This document shows positions 1 to 11,117 of a stretch of 64,000 nt of DNA, in pieces (positions within the stretch are counted from its first letter, which is position 1; every line of letters starts with the position of its first letter). The translations under genes and the position numbers were made by a program. Under the pieces are notes generated by a model. It had not been told where the DNA came from. It saw only the letters and a program-made list of their open reading frames with translations, and made no database searches. Source of the DNA: Magicicada septendecula. Its lineage: Eukaryota; Arthropoda; Insecta; Hemiptera; Cicadidae. Where the stretch lies: contig CM068370.1 of NCBI GenBank assembly GCA_034769895.1, positions 33,865,747 through 33,929,746 of the forward strand, in the 5' to 3' direction.

Positions 1-59
1 ATCTGGAAGCACCGAAGGCATAAAATAAAACTCAACATTTTTATAAAATTGTTATAGTT

Positions 60-705
60 TATTTGGGGGTGAAGTTACGAGGAATTTATTGAAAATACAA
101 AATCTGTATCTTTAGTTTCTGTATTTTGTAATGTGACAGAAATAATGTGTCTCAACACTCATTGCAAATTTTGGATCGCTTTCAAATAGTTTGTAAACTA
201 TGTTTCAAAAAAGCTTTATATTTTGTTATCATTTATGTATATTTGCGAATAATTGGGATACAGAGATCGATGGAAACATACATACACTGGAAAGCTATGA
301 CTAAATTATTTGTCATTTAGGTATTATGGTTACACACTTAACTAAAAAAACTGACGCAGTAGTCCAAAAATTTTAGTACTTGTTTTATGATTGCCTGCTC
401 TACAGTTATGTTACTAATAAAATGGTAGAATAGTTGGGTTTTCGTAATAGTTTAGATAATATGAAAAATTGTCTAATATTGGAATGTAACTAACTTAATA
501 ATAAATGTATTTTGTTCTGGGACCTTACTAGTGCTGTGATAATGGTTCTAGTAATGACTTGTAGAAATTTTCATTGGACCGCTAGTGTTTGCTACGAAGT
601 TGGCGAACAGCAGATATACAGATATGTGTCTAATGATGCATAGATAAGCTCGGCGCACAGAACACGGGCTTATCAGTATCGGCGCTCTGAGGACGCTACC
701 CAACT
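60..705 (+). repeat. Left arm of a long inverted repeat
   Basis: This arm is the reverse complement of 9800-10745, with frequent point differences. Landmarks shared in inverted order are the TTTATTTGGGG start, a GTCTCAACA block, GTCATTTAGGTATTATGGTTACA, a GGACCGCTAG block, and the ATAGATAAG-CGGCGC end near 650. A roughly 30-bp internal partial duplication (CGGCGCNCWGA at about 651 and 680) is present only here. This arm lacks the 271-bp foldback found in the other arm, so it serves as the empty-site reference. It could be a long terminal inverted repeat of a DNA transposon or one half of an inverted segmental duplication. Confidence 0.85.
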
Positions 706-869
706 GCGTGCAATCGCAAGAGAACATGTACTACGTAATTCGAAACAGGCATTTGTTTATAAGAATGTGTAGTGATAATGTGTTGTGTCTACCGATATTC
801 AGCAACAGATCTCCAGCACAGAGATAAGATTTCTCATTAATCAAATTCCCGCCAACAACATTCTTAATG

Positions 870-1706
870 TTTTAATGACACAGCAGTGAATTTTTACAAA
901 AAGTACTACTGTTTTGGCTGAAACATATACAAAGCTAACGTCTGAACTCATGCAGTCTGAACTCAATGGTTAAAGAAGTGGCGGCTAAAGGCGAACGGAA
1001 CTAAATCATCACACATTACCTTCACTATGAGACATGACAGCTGCCCGCCGGTAACACTCAATAACTGCCAACTACCGCAAAAGGAAGATGTAAATTACCT
1101 CGGTATATATCTGGACCGCCGCCTTACCTGGCGAAAGCACATAATTACCAAAAACAAACAGCTCAGACTACAGTACAGGCAAATGTATTGGCTACTCGGA
1201 AGGAGATCCCCTGTAACTCTGGAAAGCAAACTCCTTATCTACAAAGCCATACTTAAGCCAATCTGGACATGGCATCCAGCTGTGGGTGGGGGGACAGCGA
1301 GTCCCTACTTCAAATATCGAGATTTTACAACGATTCCAGAATGTGGTGCTCCGAGCTATGGTCAACGCTCCTTGGTAGGTACGTACTGAATAATGTCGTC
1401 ATCGAGAACGACCTCCAAGTGACTTCTGTCCGACATGAAGTCAAACGATTCTTCGTTAGGTACAGTAAGAGACTAGCAGCGCACCCCAGCGAACTAGCTC
1501 AAAAATTCATGGAAGATGCAGGCACCAACAAAAGAAGACTCAAACGCCACAAACAAGTGGACATTGCGGCTAGATTTATGTAATATTAGTGCTTAAGCAG
1601 GAGTGATCACTGGACAACTCTCTACATGTCATATATATATTGTCACCAATTTTGCCAAATGTTTATTTTGTAAACAATTTGCAAAAATAAAATAAATTTA
1701 AAAAAC
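870..1706 (+). pseudogene. Jockey-type LINE, 3' end of reverse transcriptase
   Basis: This is a 5'-truncated non-LTR retrotransposon. From about 979 the frame reads WRLKANGTKSSHITFT, then VNYLGIYLDRRLTWRKHI and LLIYKAILKPIWTW, which is the thumb and C-terminal part of Jockey-clade RTs. The frame shifts near 1300, and the end continues as a 104-residue reading frame at 1269-1583 containing HEVKRFFVRYSKRLAAHP. Upstream of 979 a damaged copy of the segment after the catalytic motif (DTA, then VLAETYTKLTSELMQ in another frame) is visible. The tail is an A-rich stretch ending near 1706. It resembles the minus-strand Jockey remnant at 32906-33480. Confidence 0.82.
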
Positions 1707-1844
1707 CAAACGTGTTGATAGGCTGACGTGTTCGTACTACTAATTTATTCGAAGGCTGTTTGTATTCTTAAGGAAACCATATTAAAATAATACAGATGTT
1801 TTATGGTAATAATATAATAATAATAACTATAACGATTTTGGGGT

Positions 1845-3155
1845 TTAAAGTTTGTAAATAACGGTGGCGGCAGTATCATTATACATTTTGACTCGTGAAA
1901 AAGTTAATTGTCTTTTGGCGCAAACAATTCTTACTACCTCCGCTAAATCGCGAATTTCTTTGATCTCCAACAATTGGATGCCGTTGGATTCCTTTCGCTT
2001 TTCAAACCATTTACATCCTACCTTAAGGGTCTCAAAGGCTTTCGCATGAGATGCTCCAGAATTTTCAGGTTCTTCCTCTTCATCCTCAGTTTTTTCGTTG
2101 TTTACGTTAAATATTGCCTGAACGGTATCTTCGTCCGCCATCATTTGAAAACCGCCATCGTTGGCACACTATTCAAACCAGTTCACGATATCATTATTAT
2201 CACACTTATTGATTGAGTAGTTGACTTTTGAAGCGACCAGCGACTCTGAAATTTTACTTATTACTATATCATTTCCTGCTTCCTCTTCTTGTGTTGCAGC
2301 GTTGTCCTTTTGTTTTTCTTCGTATTTGTTTTCCTCCTTTATCGATTTATTCCATTCTCGTTTTAAATTGCAAGTCTCAGTTGAATACAACGCGTCCACG
2401 ATCATGTAGCAACAATCTTTCAAATTAATTTAAAGAAAAAAAAGACAAAACACTATCAACATGATCGTTTTCAGCAGAGCAACCGACGTAAAATGTTGCT
2501 TTCTGTAAACTTTCTTTAAATCTGCAATAACGCTTTGATCAATCGGCTGAGTGGAGCCAGTGGTGGTGCCAGAATTCAATAGTGAATAAATCATTTTCTT
2601 GCTCCAACATTTCCGTGGAAGGATGTGCCGGTGCATTATCTATCACCAACAGCACTTTTCCATTTTCTTTGCCGACATTTTTGGGAAATTCTTCACTTGG
2701 GGTATTAAGGTGTTGTCACACCAGTCGACAAACACTTCGGTGTTCATCCACTCCTTTCTCTGAATTTTGTAAATTAAAAAGATTTTTGCATTTTTAAAAC
2801 ATCGAGGTTTTTTTTAATTACCCATTAGGAACATTTGGGATTTTGTGTGTTCCTTGGGCAATAGCACAAACCATCAGAATGACCCGGTCCTTACTTACTT
2901 TAGGCTATACCCTGGGCCCTAATGTTCACGTTTAGATTCCAATGTTTCAGATGATAGGATTTTCAGAAAAAGACCCGCTTCGCCCGCGTTGTACAGAACG
3001 TCTAAATCGTACTTGCCGTCTTTAAAAATTTCTGCGAATTTGTTGACAAGTGAAGTCGTACTTGCAACATCTGCGGTTATTTTTTCGGCTTGACTAAGCA
3101 GCCCCGCTCTCAGCTTGCCTTGCGAAATGTTGGTAGTATATCCAAGGGACACTTA
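1845..3155 (-). pseudogene. pogo/Tigger-type DDE transposase, C-terminal two thirds
   Basis: Read on the minus strand, frames in order give KFAEIFKDGKYDLDVLYNAG (first-Asp region), KDRVILMVCAIAQGTHKIPN, LFVDWCDNTLIPQV, LLVIDNAPAHPS (second catalytic Asp), QPIDQSVIADLKKVYRKQHF (third-Asp region), CCYMIVDA with a following Trp, CDNNDIVNWFE and FQMMADEDTV. This is the Tigger/jerky order. The first-Asp block reads NAGEAG where relatives have NADETG, so the first catalytic Asp is changed, and there are several frameshifts. The N-terminal part lies at 4870-5277, with an RTE-like LINE between. In intact relatives the protein cuts and pastes its element between inverted repeats with TA target duplications. 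I could not place this copy's ends. Confidence 0.9.
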
Positions 3156-3156
3156 T

Positions 3157-4868
3157 ATTACTCGCAAGCTCCAAAGGGAAATTAATAGCCGGACGGATAT
3201 TACGGATAATGACCAGGCAAAGAAGAAGGACAAGAAGAAGACATTAGGAAAATTAATTTAAAAATTATTTCCTTTAAGAAAATAAAAAATGCTGCCTGGA
3301 ACGTAAGAGATATACAATATAAAACAGACGAATTGAAAACAGAACTAAAAGAAAGGAAAGTGGATGTATCAGTATTAACAGAAACCAAAAAGAAAAACAG
3401 AAAGGAAGTACAAACTTAAAATACTATACAATGTTACATACTGGTGTCAACATAAATATGCGAGGAGCTCAAGCAGGAGTGGCCACTTAATAAATGAAGA
3501 ATTTAAAAGGACTATAAGATGCTATGAATAGATAAGCCAAAGAATAATTTCAGTAAAATTAAGAGTGGAAAGAGCGAGTCTAACAGTGGTGGGAGTTTAT
3601 GCACCGGAGGAAGGAAGGCAAAAGAATCTGATGAATTCTACCAACAACTGCAAAGAGTAATTGATAAGGTAAATAAAAATGACTTCCTCGTTATTGCAGG
3701 ATAACCTGAAAGAGGACTCCATAAAAGATTTGTATCAAAGAAGAATATAAATAGACCACAATCCTGAAATTGAGACTGAGTGGGACTGTATAAAAGGTGT
3801 AGTACAAAACCCCGCAAGAGAAGTATTGGGAGCAAAGAAAATATCAAATCCTAAGCGTGGTCTAAGACATGGGATCCTGAATTATAAACATTAGTGAAAG
3901 AGACGAAGGAAGCCTACTTAAAATTCATTAACAATAGGACGGAGCAGAACAGAATTGATTCTCTTCAACTTGTTTTTGGACTGAATTGTTAGTTTGTCTT
4001 AACAGTGTAAATGGAGGAATCATAGTTGCGGGCAAAATGCTTAAGACTGATGTTTGCAGATGATCAGATTTTATTGGCCACAAATGAAGATGACCTGCAA
4101 AGGGTGCTCCACTCGTTAAATAACACTGCGAAAGAATTTAATGTGGAAATATCTGACAAAAAAAATGTATGTCTTTTAAAGGAACATAGTCGGTTAGATC
4201 AAAAATTGTTTTGGATAGTAAAATTGTAGAACAAGTCTCAGAATTTAACTGATTACGCTGTAACCTCTCATAGGCCTATACAATGAATATATTAATAGGA
4301 AAATATATTCTTTAGTGAAAGAGATGAAGGAAGCCTACTTAAAATTCATTAACAACAGAACGGAGCAGAACAGAATTGATTTTCTTCAACTTGTTTTTGG
4401 ACGGAATTGTTAGAATTTGTCTTAACAGTGTAAATTTAACCAGATAAAAGGAATTCTGCGACGTGCTCTAAAAGACAACGCAAGGAAAGAGTCTATAATA
4501 AAATTATACAAAGCCATGGCACTTTCTACCCTTACTTATGGCTCAGAAACGTGGACAATTTCTGCTAGACGAATATCAAGAATTCATGCTACAGAAATGA
4601 AATTTTTGCGTTCCATAGATACACAAAATTAGATATGAAAAGAAACAATCAGATAAGAGAGGAACTGAAAGTTGAAGAAGTAAACGAAATTATCAATAAG
4701 TATCGAGAAAGTTGGAAACAACACAGTAGCAGAATGGCCAGTGACAGAATCCCCAAAATAGTCTTATTGTATCAGCCTATAGGGAAGAGAAGCCTGGGAA
4801 GACCCAAAAAGAGATGGTCCGACCAGTTTGGAGCCGGAACAGGCTAAACAGTGTAAGGCGTGAAGAAG
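3157..4868 (+). mobile_element. RTE-like LINE inserted into the Tigger transposase
   Basis: The order is endonuclease then RT then C-terminus, all broken. AAWNVRDIQYKTDELKTEL (about 3290) and VIDKVNKNDFLVIAG (about 3655-3705) match the AP-endonuclease domain. EIETEWDCIKGVVQNPAREV lies near 3770. LMFADDQILLATNEDDLQRV (about 4047) is the catalytic FADD motif. TLTYGSETWT and EMKFLRS (about 4525-4610), then GRPKKRWSDQ (about 4797), form the typical C-terminus. Much of the RT fingers and palm is missing. A 125-bp segment (EAYLKFINNRTEQNRID) occurs twice, at 3893-4018 and 4313-4437, the second copy out of order. The 3' end runs into a GAAGAAGAAG tail. RT primes on nicked chromosomal DNA in this class; this copy cannot be active. 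Confidence 0.85.
3893..4437 (+). repeat. 125-bp direct duplication inside the RTE-like copy
   Basis: The segment beginning AGTGAAAGAGA and ending CTTAACAGTGTAAAT occurs at 3893-4018 and again at 4313-4437, with few differences. The second copy sits after the FADD motif, whereas the encoded peptide normally precedes it. Template switching during reverse transcription or a later local duplication would both explain this. Confidence 0.85.
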
Positions 4869-4869
4869 A

Positions 4870-5277
4870 AGTAGAAGAGACTTTCGAGCTCACGAACCCC
4901 GTATCATTTAGTAAACTTGCCTAACCACCCAGCACTTGCTATAAAAGAAGAGTCTCCGCCAAGTTTTTGGTTAAAATCCACAGTTTTTTTTAATAATAGA
5001 GGGTCAGATACTACTTCACCGCTTGCTCGTTTGTATAGGAACCGTGTAAAAACACAGCCACATATTTTGTTTTTTCCATAATTTTTCGATGTACATTTGC
5101 ATCCTTACTGTCAAAATTGCATCAACTAATCGGAATTTTTCGTTACATCTGAAATGGTGGAGGTCCCTACGTCGTATCGATCAACTAAAACACGACTGGA
5201 TTCACAATTTTTTAACCACTTTACAATTTCCAGTTTATTTTTAAGTGACAAAACAACTTTCTTTCTATTCGGCATTC
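4870..5277 (-). pseudogene. Tigger transposase N-terminus (DNA-binding part)
   Basis: From a Met at about 5275 the minus strand reads MPNRKKVVLSLKNKLEIVKW, then YDVGTSTISDVTKNSD, which is a pogo/CENP-B-type helix-turn-helix. After a damaged stretch come RASGEVVSDPLLLKK and GGDSSFIASAGWLGKF, the second (CENP-B) DNA-binding domain, and YGVRELE at about 4890. The next residues are found at 3155, on the other side of the LINE. Together with 1845-3155 this makes one transposase interrupted once. Several stops are present. Confidence 0.88.
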
Positions 5278-6299
5278 TACAGAAGTCAAACCCATGAAAT
5301 CAGACAGACCGGAACAAAACAATTTACCGACCTAATGTGCGATAAATGACATGTACTAAAAAAAATGGTAGAACCGTAATAAGTTTCAAAGTCACGCAGT
5401 AGTAACAGCTTACAGTAACAATAGTCATTGAGCGTTATACAGTATGCGCTTGCAACGGTGGTGAGGGGGGGGTCTCTTGCAAACACTTCACATCCACTGA
5501 CAAGTTCGAGTTTCACCTTACTACTGCGTTAATCATTTCCGTCTTTTCTACATTACCCGCGTACATGTTACAGTCGGTAGTTCCAAGATTACGCGTGTAA
5601 AGTTTTTACTAATTATTTTTATTTTATTGTAGTGTTATTGTTATTTGATAATTATATAAGGCCTATTCACGATGAATGATGATAATAATTTTCAAACTGT
5701 TGAGGCTCCTCGAACTCCTACTTATAAAATTGAAAACAACAAAAACATTATATAAAGACAGAAAAAATAGAGGAAAAGAGATGATTTCTTTCTTTCTTTG
5801 ATCGTAGTAGCATGGTGTGTGTGTGTGTGTGTGTTTTATGGCTATCGTACGAGAATGTGCTGACGTTGTTGTTTGTGTTTTTAGTGTAACGCGAGTGAGT
5901 GAAGTGGAAGGCGATACACAGCAGGGTCTACTGACCTTGAATCTTTTGACACTCTTACAAAACAATACACTGAACACTTGAACGTGACGTGACCACAAGC
6001 TGAATATAGGTTATAGTTTGCCAAAACAAACGAGGAATAAAAATTTCTTATCGCGCAGGTTTTAAAGTATAAAGAGACCACTGATACAACGCAGCATAGA
6101 AATAAATGTAGTTCAACAATATCTATACATTTTCTAGGGAAACAGAAAAAAAGACTGATATTGAAACGAAGACAGTGCTAATCGTTGATTATGGTGTGCC
6201 AATGCTAACAAACAAATGCACATAGCAATTCAATAAACATTAATATAATTTTACAGTATCGCTGATATAAACTTGGCTTCTTTATTTACGCTATGCTCC
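5278..6299. other. No recognised gene; flank of the Tigger copy
   Basis: This AT-rich stretch has a short G run near 5465 and (TG)n at about 5815-5833. The first 250 bases may be the 5' non-coding part of the Tigger element, but no terminal inverted repeat was recognised. I see no coding or RNA signal. Confidence 0.5.
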
Positions 6300-6366
6300 A
6301 GATACAACCACGGTTCTCGCCCTGGTGTTTCAATCCTTGCCTACCCTCTTTCCTCTTCTTTCTGGA

Positions 6367-7383
6367 ATGGCTAGAAGTCTTAGGATCGTTGCGTGGAATG
6401 CCCATGGGGTAGTCCCTCAAAGATCTGAACTGATGACTTTCGTAACGGAGTACGACGCTGAAGTCGTCCTCCTTTGCCAGACTCATCTGGCTCGCTACCA
6501 TACCTTCAACCTGCCATCTTACATCTGTTTTCGTCAGGATCGTCCCTAGCGGCCTGGCTGTCGCCCCTCGGGGGGGGGGGGGGGACAGCTGTCTTTGTCC
6601 ACAGGCGGATTATCCCACAGGACACTACCCCCTTTCGATACATCTCTTGTTGAAGGTTGTGCGGTGGCGATAAACGCAGGCGGATCGGAGTTGCGCGTTG
6701 TTGCGGCGTATCTCCGGCCCAGCCTGCGGATACCTCCACCGCCCGAGGAGTGGGACGCTCTCCTCGATCATCCCCTACCAACCATTATAGCCGGCGACTT
6801 AAATGCCAAGCATCCCTCTTGGAACAGCAAAGTAGCCAACGCGTACGGAAAATCTCTGTATCAGTTCGTCTCCGACGACCCGGTACTTCAAGTCGTTGGC
6901 CCAGAAGACCCTACTCACTTTCCCTTTTCCGGTCATCAACCGGACGTCCTTGACATTGTCATAGCCAAGGACTTGACCCATCACATCCAGGTCTCGTCAG
7001 CGTCGGATCTCTCATCCGATCACAATCCCCTTTTTATAACTGCCCGTGAGATGTCGGCGTCATCCCGACCTCCCGCTCAGATTGTTAGGAGAGTCAACTA
7101 GCGCTCCTACCATGACGAGTTCTCACGGCGGTTTCCATCGCTCCCCGCGGACCCGATTGTCACTTGTGACGATTTGGATCTCCGAGCCACTCATCTTCAG
7201 GAGTTGGTCCAAGGTGTCATGGATCGACACACCTATGCTCTCGAGGTGAACCATCCACGCTCGGCCCTACCTCCGGAAGCTCTCCACGCCATCTGGTTAC
7301 GGCGCAAGCTCCGCCGCAGATGGCAAAGGACCCGTGACCCCGGCGTCAAAAGGCGCTTTCAGGCCCAGTCTCTTTACGTCTGA
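6367..7383 (+). pseudogene. Jockey LINE AP-endonuclease domain
   Basis: MARSLRIVAWNAHGVVPQRS starts the domain (the WN of the first catalytic motif is present). Next come VVLLCQTHL, then AGDLNAKHPSWNS (GDLNAKH motif), and DVLDIVIAKDL with SSDHNPLFIT, the SDHNP motif that ends the fold. The reading frame shifts around a 17-base G run near 6570-6586, where the expected GGGTAVFVHRR appears in another frame. An in-frame TAG lies at about 7099. The frame then continues through LRATHLQELVQ to about 7383. The nuclease nicks target DNA in intact relatives. The G-run length could be a sequencing error, but the TAG stops argue for real decay. Confidence 0.86.
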
Positions 7384-9091
7384 TCGATGGGACTCATATC
7401 TTGAGTCTCTTGAAGTCGACCACGCCTCCGTCTGGAGAGCGGCGAGTAGACTGACCCGCGAGAAGAGAACTCGCAAACCGCTTGAAACTCTGAGCGGGGT
7501 TGTATCTTCGTCAGAAGGCAAGGCTGAGGTCTTCGCCGACTGCATGGAGGTACAATTTACTGTTCACCAAGGCGTCTCGGACCCTGTCCACTCGGCAGCA
7601 GTCCGTGACTTCCTATCTGGACATTTTTCTCGCCCTCCCGATGTCCCAGCCCTCCCGTTCGACAGGGGTGAACTAGTTTCATCTATCTGCCGACTAAATC
7701 GCCGACGCGCCCCCGGTCCTGACCGGATCTGGGCCGCTGCTCTACAAAATCTACCGGCCTCAGGCGTTGACTTCGTTCTTGAGCTGTTTAACTACTGTCT
7801 CCGGCAACAGTACTTTCCCCGCCTGTGGAAAACAGCCAATATCGTAATGTTTCCGAAGACTTGCAAGCCGCGAATGCTTCCTGAAAGCTATCGCCCAATC
7901 TCTCTCTTACCAGTCATCTCGAAGGTGTTCGAGCGTCTCCTGCTGGCTCGCATCTCGCCGCTGCTAGATGGTTTCATCCGCAGCGAACAGTTCGGGTTTC
8001 GCAGAGAGCACTCGACCACGCTTCAATTGGTCCGCGTTGTTAAGCACTTGTCAGACGCCACCAACAGGCGAGCGGCTACGGCCGCCGTACTGTTGGACGT
8101 GATAAATTCCACCTTCGATAAAGTCTGGCACGAAGGTCTTCTTTTCAAACTTGCCAATTCCCCTCTACCATCGGCCATAGTGTTTTTCCTCCGGTCGTAT
8201 CTCAGCGACCGAACCTTCAGGGTGAGCGTCGACGGGTCCTGTTCTACAGTTCGACCCGTCGCCGCCGGCGTACCACAGGGATCTGTCCTCGGCCCCGTTG
8301 TGTACCTTGTGTACACGAACGACCTGCCTGTATTGCCCGGAGTCACGTTGTCTTTGTTCACTCATGACGCTATGTATCACTGCAGCTCCCTGTCCCCGCG
8401 ATTTGCGAGTACAAAGCTCCAGCGTCAGTTGAACCAGCTTCCGGACTGGCTACGGAAATGGCGGGTGACGATCAACAGGGAGAAATCCGATGCGATGTAA
8501 TTTTAGAATTACATGCTTTTAGAATGTAAGTCCATCTCCCGATGCCAGTCCCTCTCCCTGGAAGTGAGGCCCATCGCCTACAAAGAATCGGTGAAGTATT
8601 TAGGCGTTCGGCTAGATCATCGACTTTGCTTCAACGCCCACGTGACAGAAACCCTTGCCAAGGCTCGCGGCGTCCGAGCCAAATTATCTCATTTCCTCTC
8701 GTGTCGCAGCCGCCTGGCCATGCGCACGAAGTTTACCATCTATCTGCTTTTTCTCAGGTCTGTACTGACCTATGCGGCTCCCGCTTGGTGGTCTCTTTTA
8801 TCCACCACCAACAGGTGTAGGCTGGAAGCGTTCCAGTCCCGAACCCTCCGATCCTTGACGGGGTCCCCTTGGTTTGTAAGGAACGACGTGTTTCGAAGGG
8901 GTCTCCGTGTTCCTACCTTGTCTGCCTCTGTCCGGTCGCTGGTTCTAACTCTGTTTACTAAAGCCTCGACCTCCACCTTCCCATACCTACGAACCATCAG
9001 TGCATCAGAACCATCACCGCCCATTCGGGTCAAGCGCCCTCGGCGCTTCTTGATGACCCGCCATAACGCCATCCTATTTCAGTTAAACTAA
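7334..9091 (+). pseudogene. Jockey LINE reverse transcriptase
   Basis: Apart from one stop, this is a single frame of about 580 codons. Motifs in order are APGPDRIWAAAL, ESYRPISLLPVISKVFERLL, SEQFGFRREHSTTLQL, VLLDVINSTFDKVWH (motif A, with its usual spacing disturbed), GVPQGSVLGPVVYLVY (motif B, intact) and LSLFTHDAMYHCS, where relatives have FADDT. The catalytic Asp pair is therefore reduced to HD. An 18-bp near-palindromic insertion at about 8498-8515 adds a TAA; after it the same frame resumes with LLECKS, VKYLGVRLDHRL and LTYAAPAWW. The element is clearly non-functional. Confidence 0.9.
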
Positions 9092-9260
9092 AAATGTAAT
9101 CATCAGTCCTAGACCAGAGTTTTTTTCACTTAAACTGTCCTTCTCTCCTTCTTGACCACTTCCTAGCACGCTGAGTCGGCTGCTTGTCGCTGTCATCAAT
9201 CATTGGCACGGAGGCTCTCCGCCTCGAGGGGAGCGACCGACGCCCTCAGGGCGTCTGCTG

Positions 9261-9799
9261 ACTGGACTTGAAACGGGCAACATCTGTTGCTCGAATCGGT
9301 ACCAGCGGCAGTGCACAAATCAAAATAAAATTTATACTCCCCCGCCTTCACAGTTAACTGGTTGGCGGTTTCCCTTTCCAGTTTTAGGTTACCAGTCGAA
9401 AATGTACCAGCACTATGTTCACTTCTGGCAGCCATTGGACACGCTCCAGATGCTGCAAATAAGCCACGGGTGCAAAGACACCCCGCATCCACAATGCAAT
9501 GCAATGCAGTCTTTATTTACGAGCACTAGTACGGCCGCCACTTTGATTTCGAGTTGCCAGTTTGCATAAATTAGAGCGACGGCTCTTAATGATAGTACAG
9601 AGATTAATAGTAAAAGCGGATCAATACCACTTATTACTCTCCCGTTTAAAAGAATGACAGGTATCAAAGCAACTATTATCTGTCGTAATTCACAGTATGT
9701 AAAATCACGCGTAAGCATCACTCCTTGTACTCTACTTTATGTTGACTGTATTTCTTACAATTAGCAATAGAAATTCTACAAAAAATCAAACCACGTATT
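9261..9799. other. No recognised feature
   Basis: I see only a short ATGCA run near 9496-9508 and a possible LINE 3' non-coding remnant (AAAATAAAATTTA near 9325). Confidence 0.5.
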
Positions 9800-10090
9800 T
9801 CGTGGGTAGCGTGCTCTAAGCGCCGATCTTATCTATGCTTTATTAGACACCTGGCTGCATATCTGACTATCCGCTGTTTGCTAACTCTGTAGTAGTAATA
9901 TAATTCGCTAGCGGTCCTATAAACATTTGTACAAGTCATACCACTAAGACATTATCATAGCACTTGTAAGCGACCAGAACTACCAGAACGGAATACATTT
10001 ATTAATAATATTTTGTAAGTAACTCGGTGAGTTTCCTGAGGTCTTCCATATAATATCTTCAAATAAATACACTACAAGTAGGTTTGTTTT

Positions 10091-10137
10091 TACCTGACGC
10101 ACGTTTAACAGAAATTATTCTGTATCTTCAGAGGTTT
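10091..10137 (-). ncRNA. Hammerhead-like module, left arm
   Basis: On the minus strand: ACCT, CTGAAGA, T, stem II ACAGAA/TTCTGT, TAAA (GAAA expected), CGTGCG, TC, then AGGT. Stem I ACCT/AGGT and a 3-bp stem III (ACG/CGT) are intact, but G12 is mutated. Confidence 0.6.
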
Positions 10138-10196
10138 GTTTGTATTGCAATTGAATGTTTCGCTTACAATTGAACATTCAATGACAATTCAAACAA

Positions 10197-10241
10197 ACCT
10201 CTGAAGAAACAGAATAATTTCTGTGAAACTTGCGTCAGGTG
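10197..10241 (+). ncRNA. Hammerhead-like module, right arm
   Basis: ACCT, CTGAAGA, A, stem II ACAGAA/TTCTGT, GAAA, CTTGCG, TC, AGGT. The core bases are intact. One stem III pair is lost relative to the left arm. Confidence 0.62.
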
Positions 10242-10745
10242 AAAATAAACTTGCTGTGTATTTATTTGAAGATATTACATTTATTATTAAGTTAGTTAAA
10301 TTCCAATATGAGACAATTCTTATATTATCATAAAAATTTAAAAAACCTAACTACTCTGCTATTTTACTAACAAGTTATTAGTAACATAACCATAGATCAG
10401 ACAATCATAAAATAAGTATTAAAAGTTCTGAACTACTAGTTAGTATTTTAGTTAAATTTGTAACCATAATACCTAAATGACAAATAGTTTAGTCATAGCT
10501 TTTCATTGTGTGTATATTTCCGTAGATCTCTGTATTTAACCATATTCATAAATATAATATATAACTGATAACAAAATATAGTTTTTGTTAACATAGTTTA
10601 CAAACTTCTTGAAAGCGCTTCAAAATTTGAAATGAATGTTGAGACATATTAATTCTGTCAAATTACTACACATACAAAATTCAGAGAATATGGATACAGA
10701 TTTTGTATTTTCGCTAAAATATCTCACTACTTTATCCCCAAATAA

Positions 10746-11060
10746 ACATTACAGCTCAGCTTTCTGTCTCACAATCGTATTTTCATTTTCTTAATTACAG
10801 CTCTATTTAATCAACTTTGTTCGTCCCAACCGAATGAGCAATCATGATTTAATAAAGACGATTATTCGCTAAAGATGCACGTGCAAAGGCACTATTACTG
10901 CATAATAAAAAATTTCAAAGTGAAAGTTGCAGGCTTCTGAAAAATGTATAAGACAATATGCATCAGGTCCCTTTAAAAAACAGCAGTAGACCTGAAATAC
11001 TTAATTACTTTTAAGACTTCTTGGAAATAAGTTATTTTACTTCTCATTGACAGGTGCACG

Positions 11061-11117
<57 letters not shown>

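Larger units (their letters stand above)
6300..9260 (+). mobile_element. Jockey-type LINE, nearly full ORF2, dead
   Basis: This GC-rich island carries an endonuclease (6367 to about 7383) followed by an RT (7334-9091), and then a short GC-rich 3' region with an inverted pair near 9225-9255 (CCGCCTCGAGG and GCCCTCAGGGCG). Its codon usage is strikingly GC-rich against AT-rich surroundings, as is common in this LINE clade. No ORF1 (gag-like) was recognised upstream, so the copy is probably 5'-truncated. The 3' end is uncertain because no poly(A) or target-site duplication was found. It lies between the two arms of the long inverted repeat. Confidence 0.8.
10005..10275. mobile_element. Hammerhead-bearing foldback with target duplication
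   Basis: This is a 271-bp insertion flanked by TACATTTATTA at 9994-10004 and 10276-10286. The uninterrupted site is seen in the other inverted-repeat arm near 505. Its two arms (about 10050-10160 and 10165-10275) are imperfect inverted copies, each with one hammerhead-like module pointing outward. About 45 extra bases are present on the left only. It has no coding capacity. Confidence 0.8.
9800..10745 (-). repeat. Right arm of the long inverted repeat
   Basis: The reverse complement of this stretch matches 60-705 from the TTTATTTGGGG box to the CGGCGC box. It is longer only because a 271-bp foldback (10005-10275) has inserted. The outer boundary lies near 10750, where TTTATTTGGGG ends the similarity, and the inner boundary is near the GCTACCCA at about 9803. 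Confidence 0.85.

Noticed and set aside
60..10745. Maverick/Polinton interpretation of the long inverted repeat
   Set aside because: No retroviral-type integrase, protein-primed polymerase, ATPase or capsid sequences were found between the arms.
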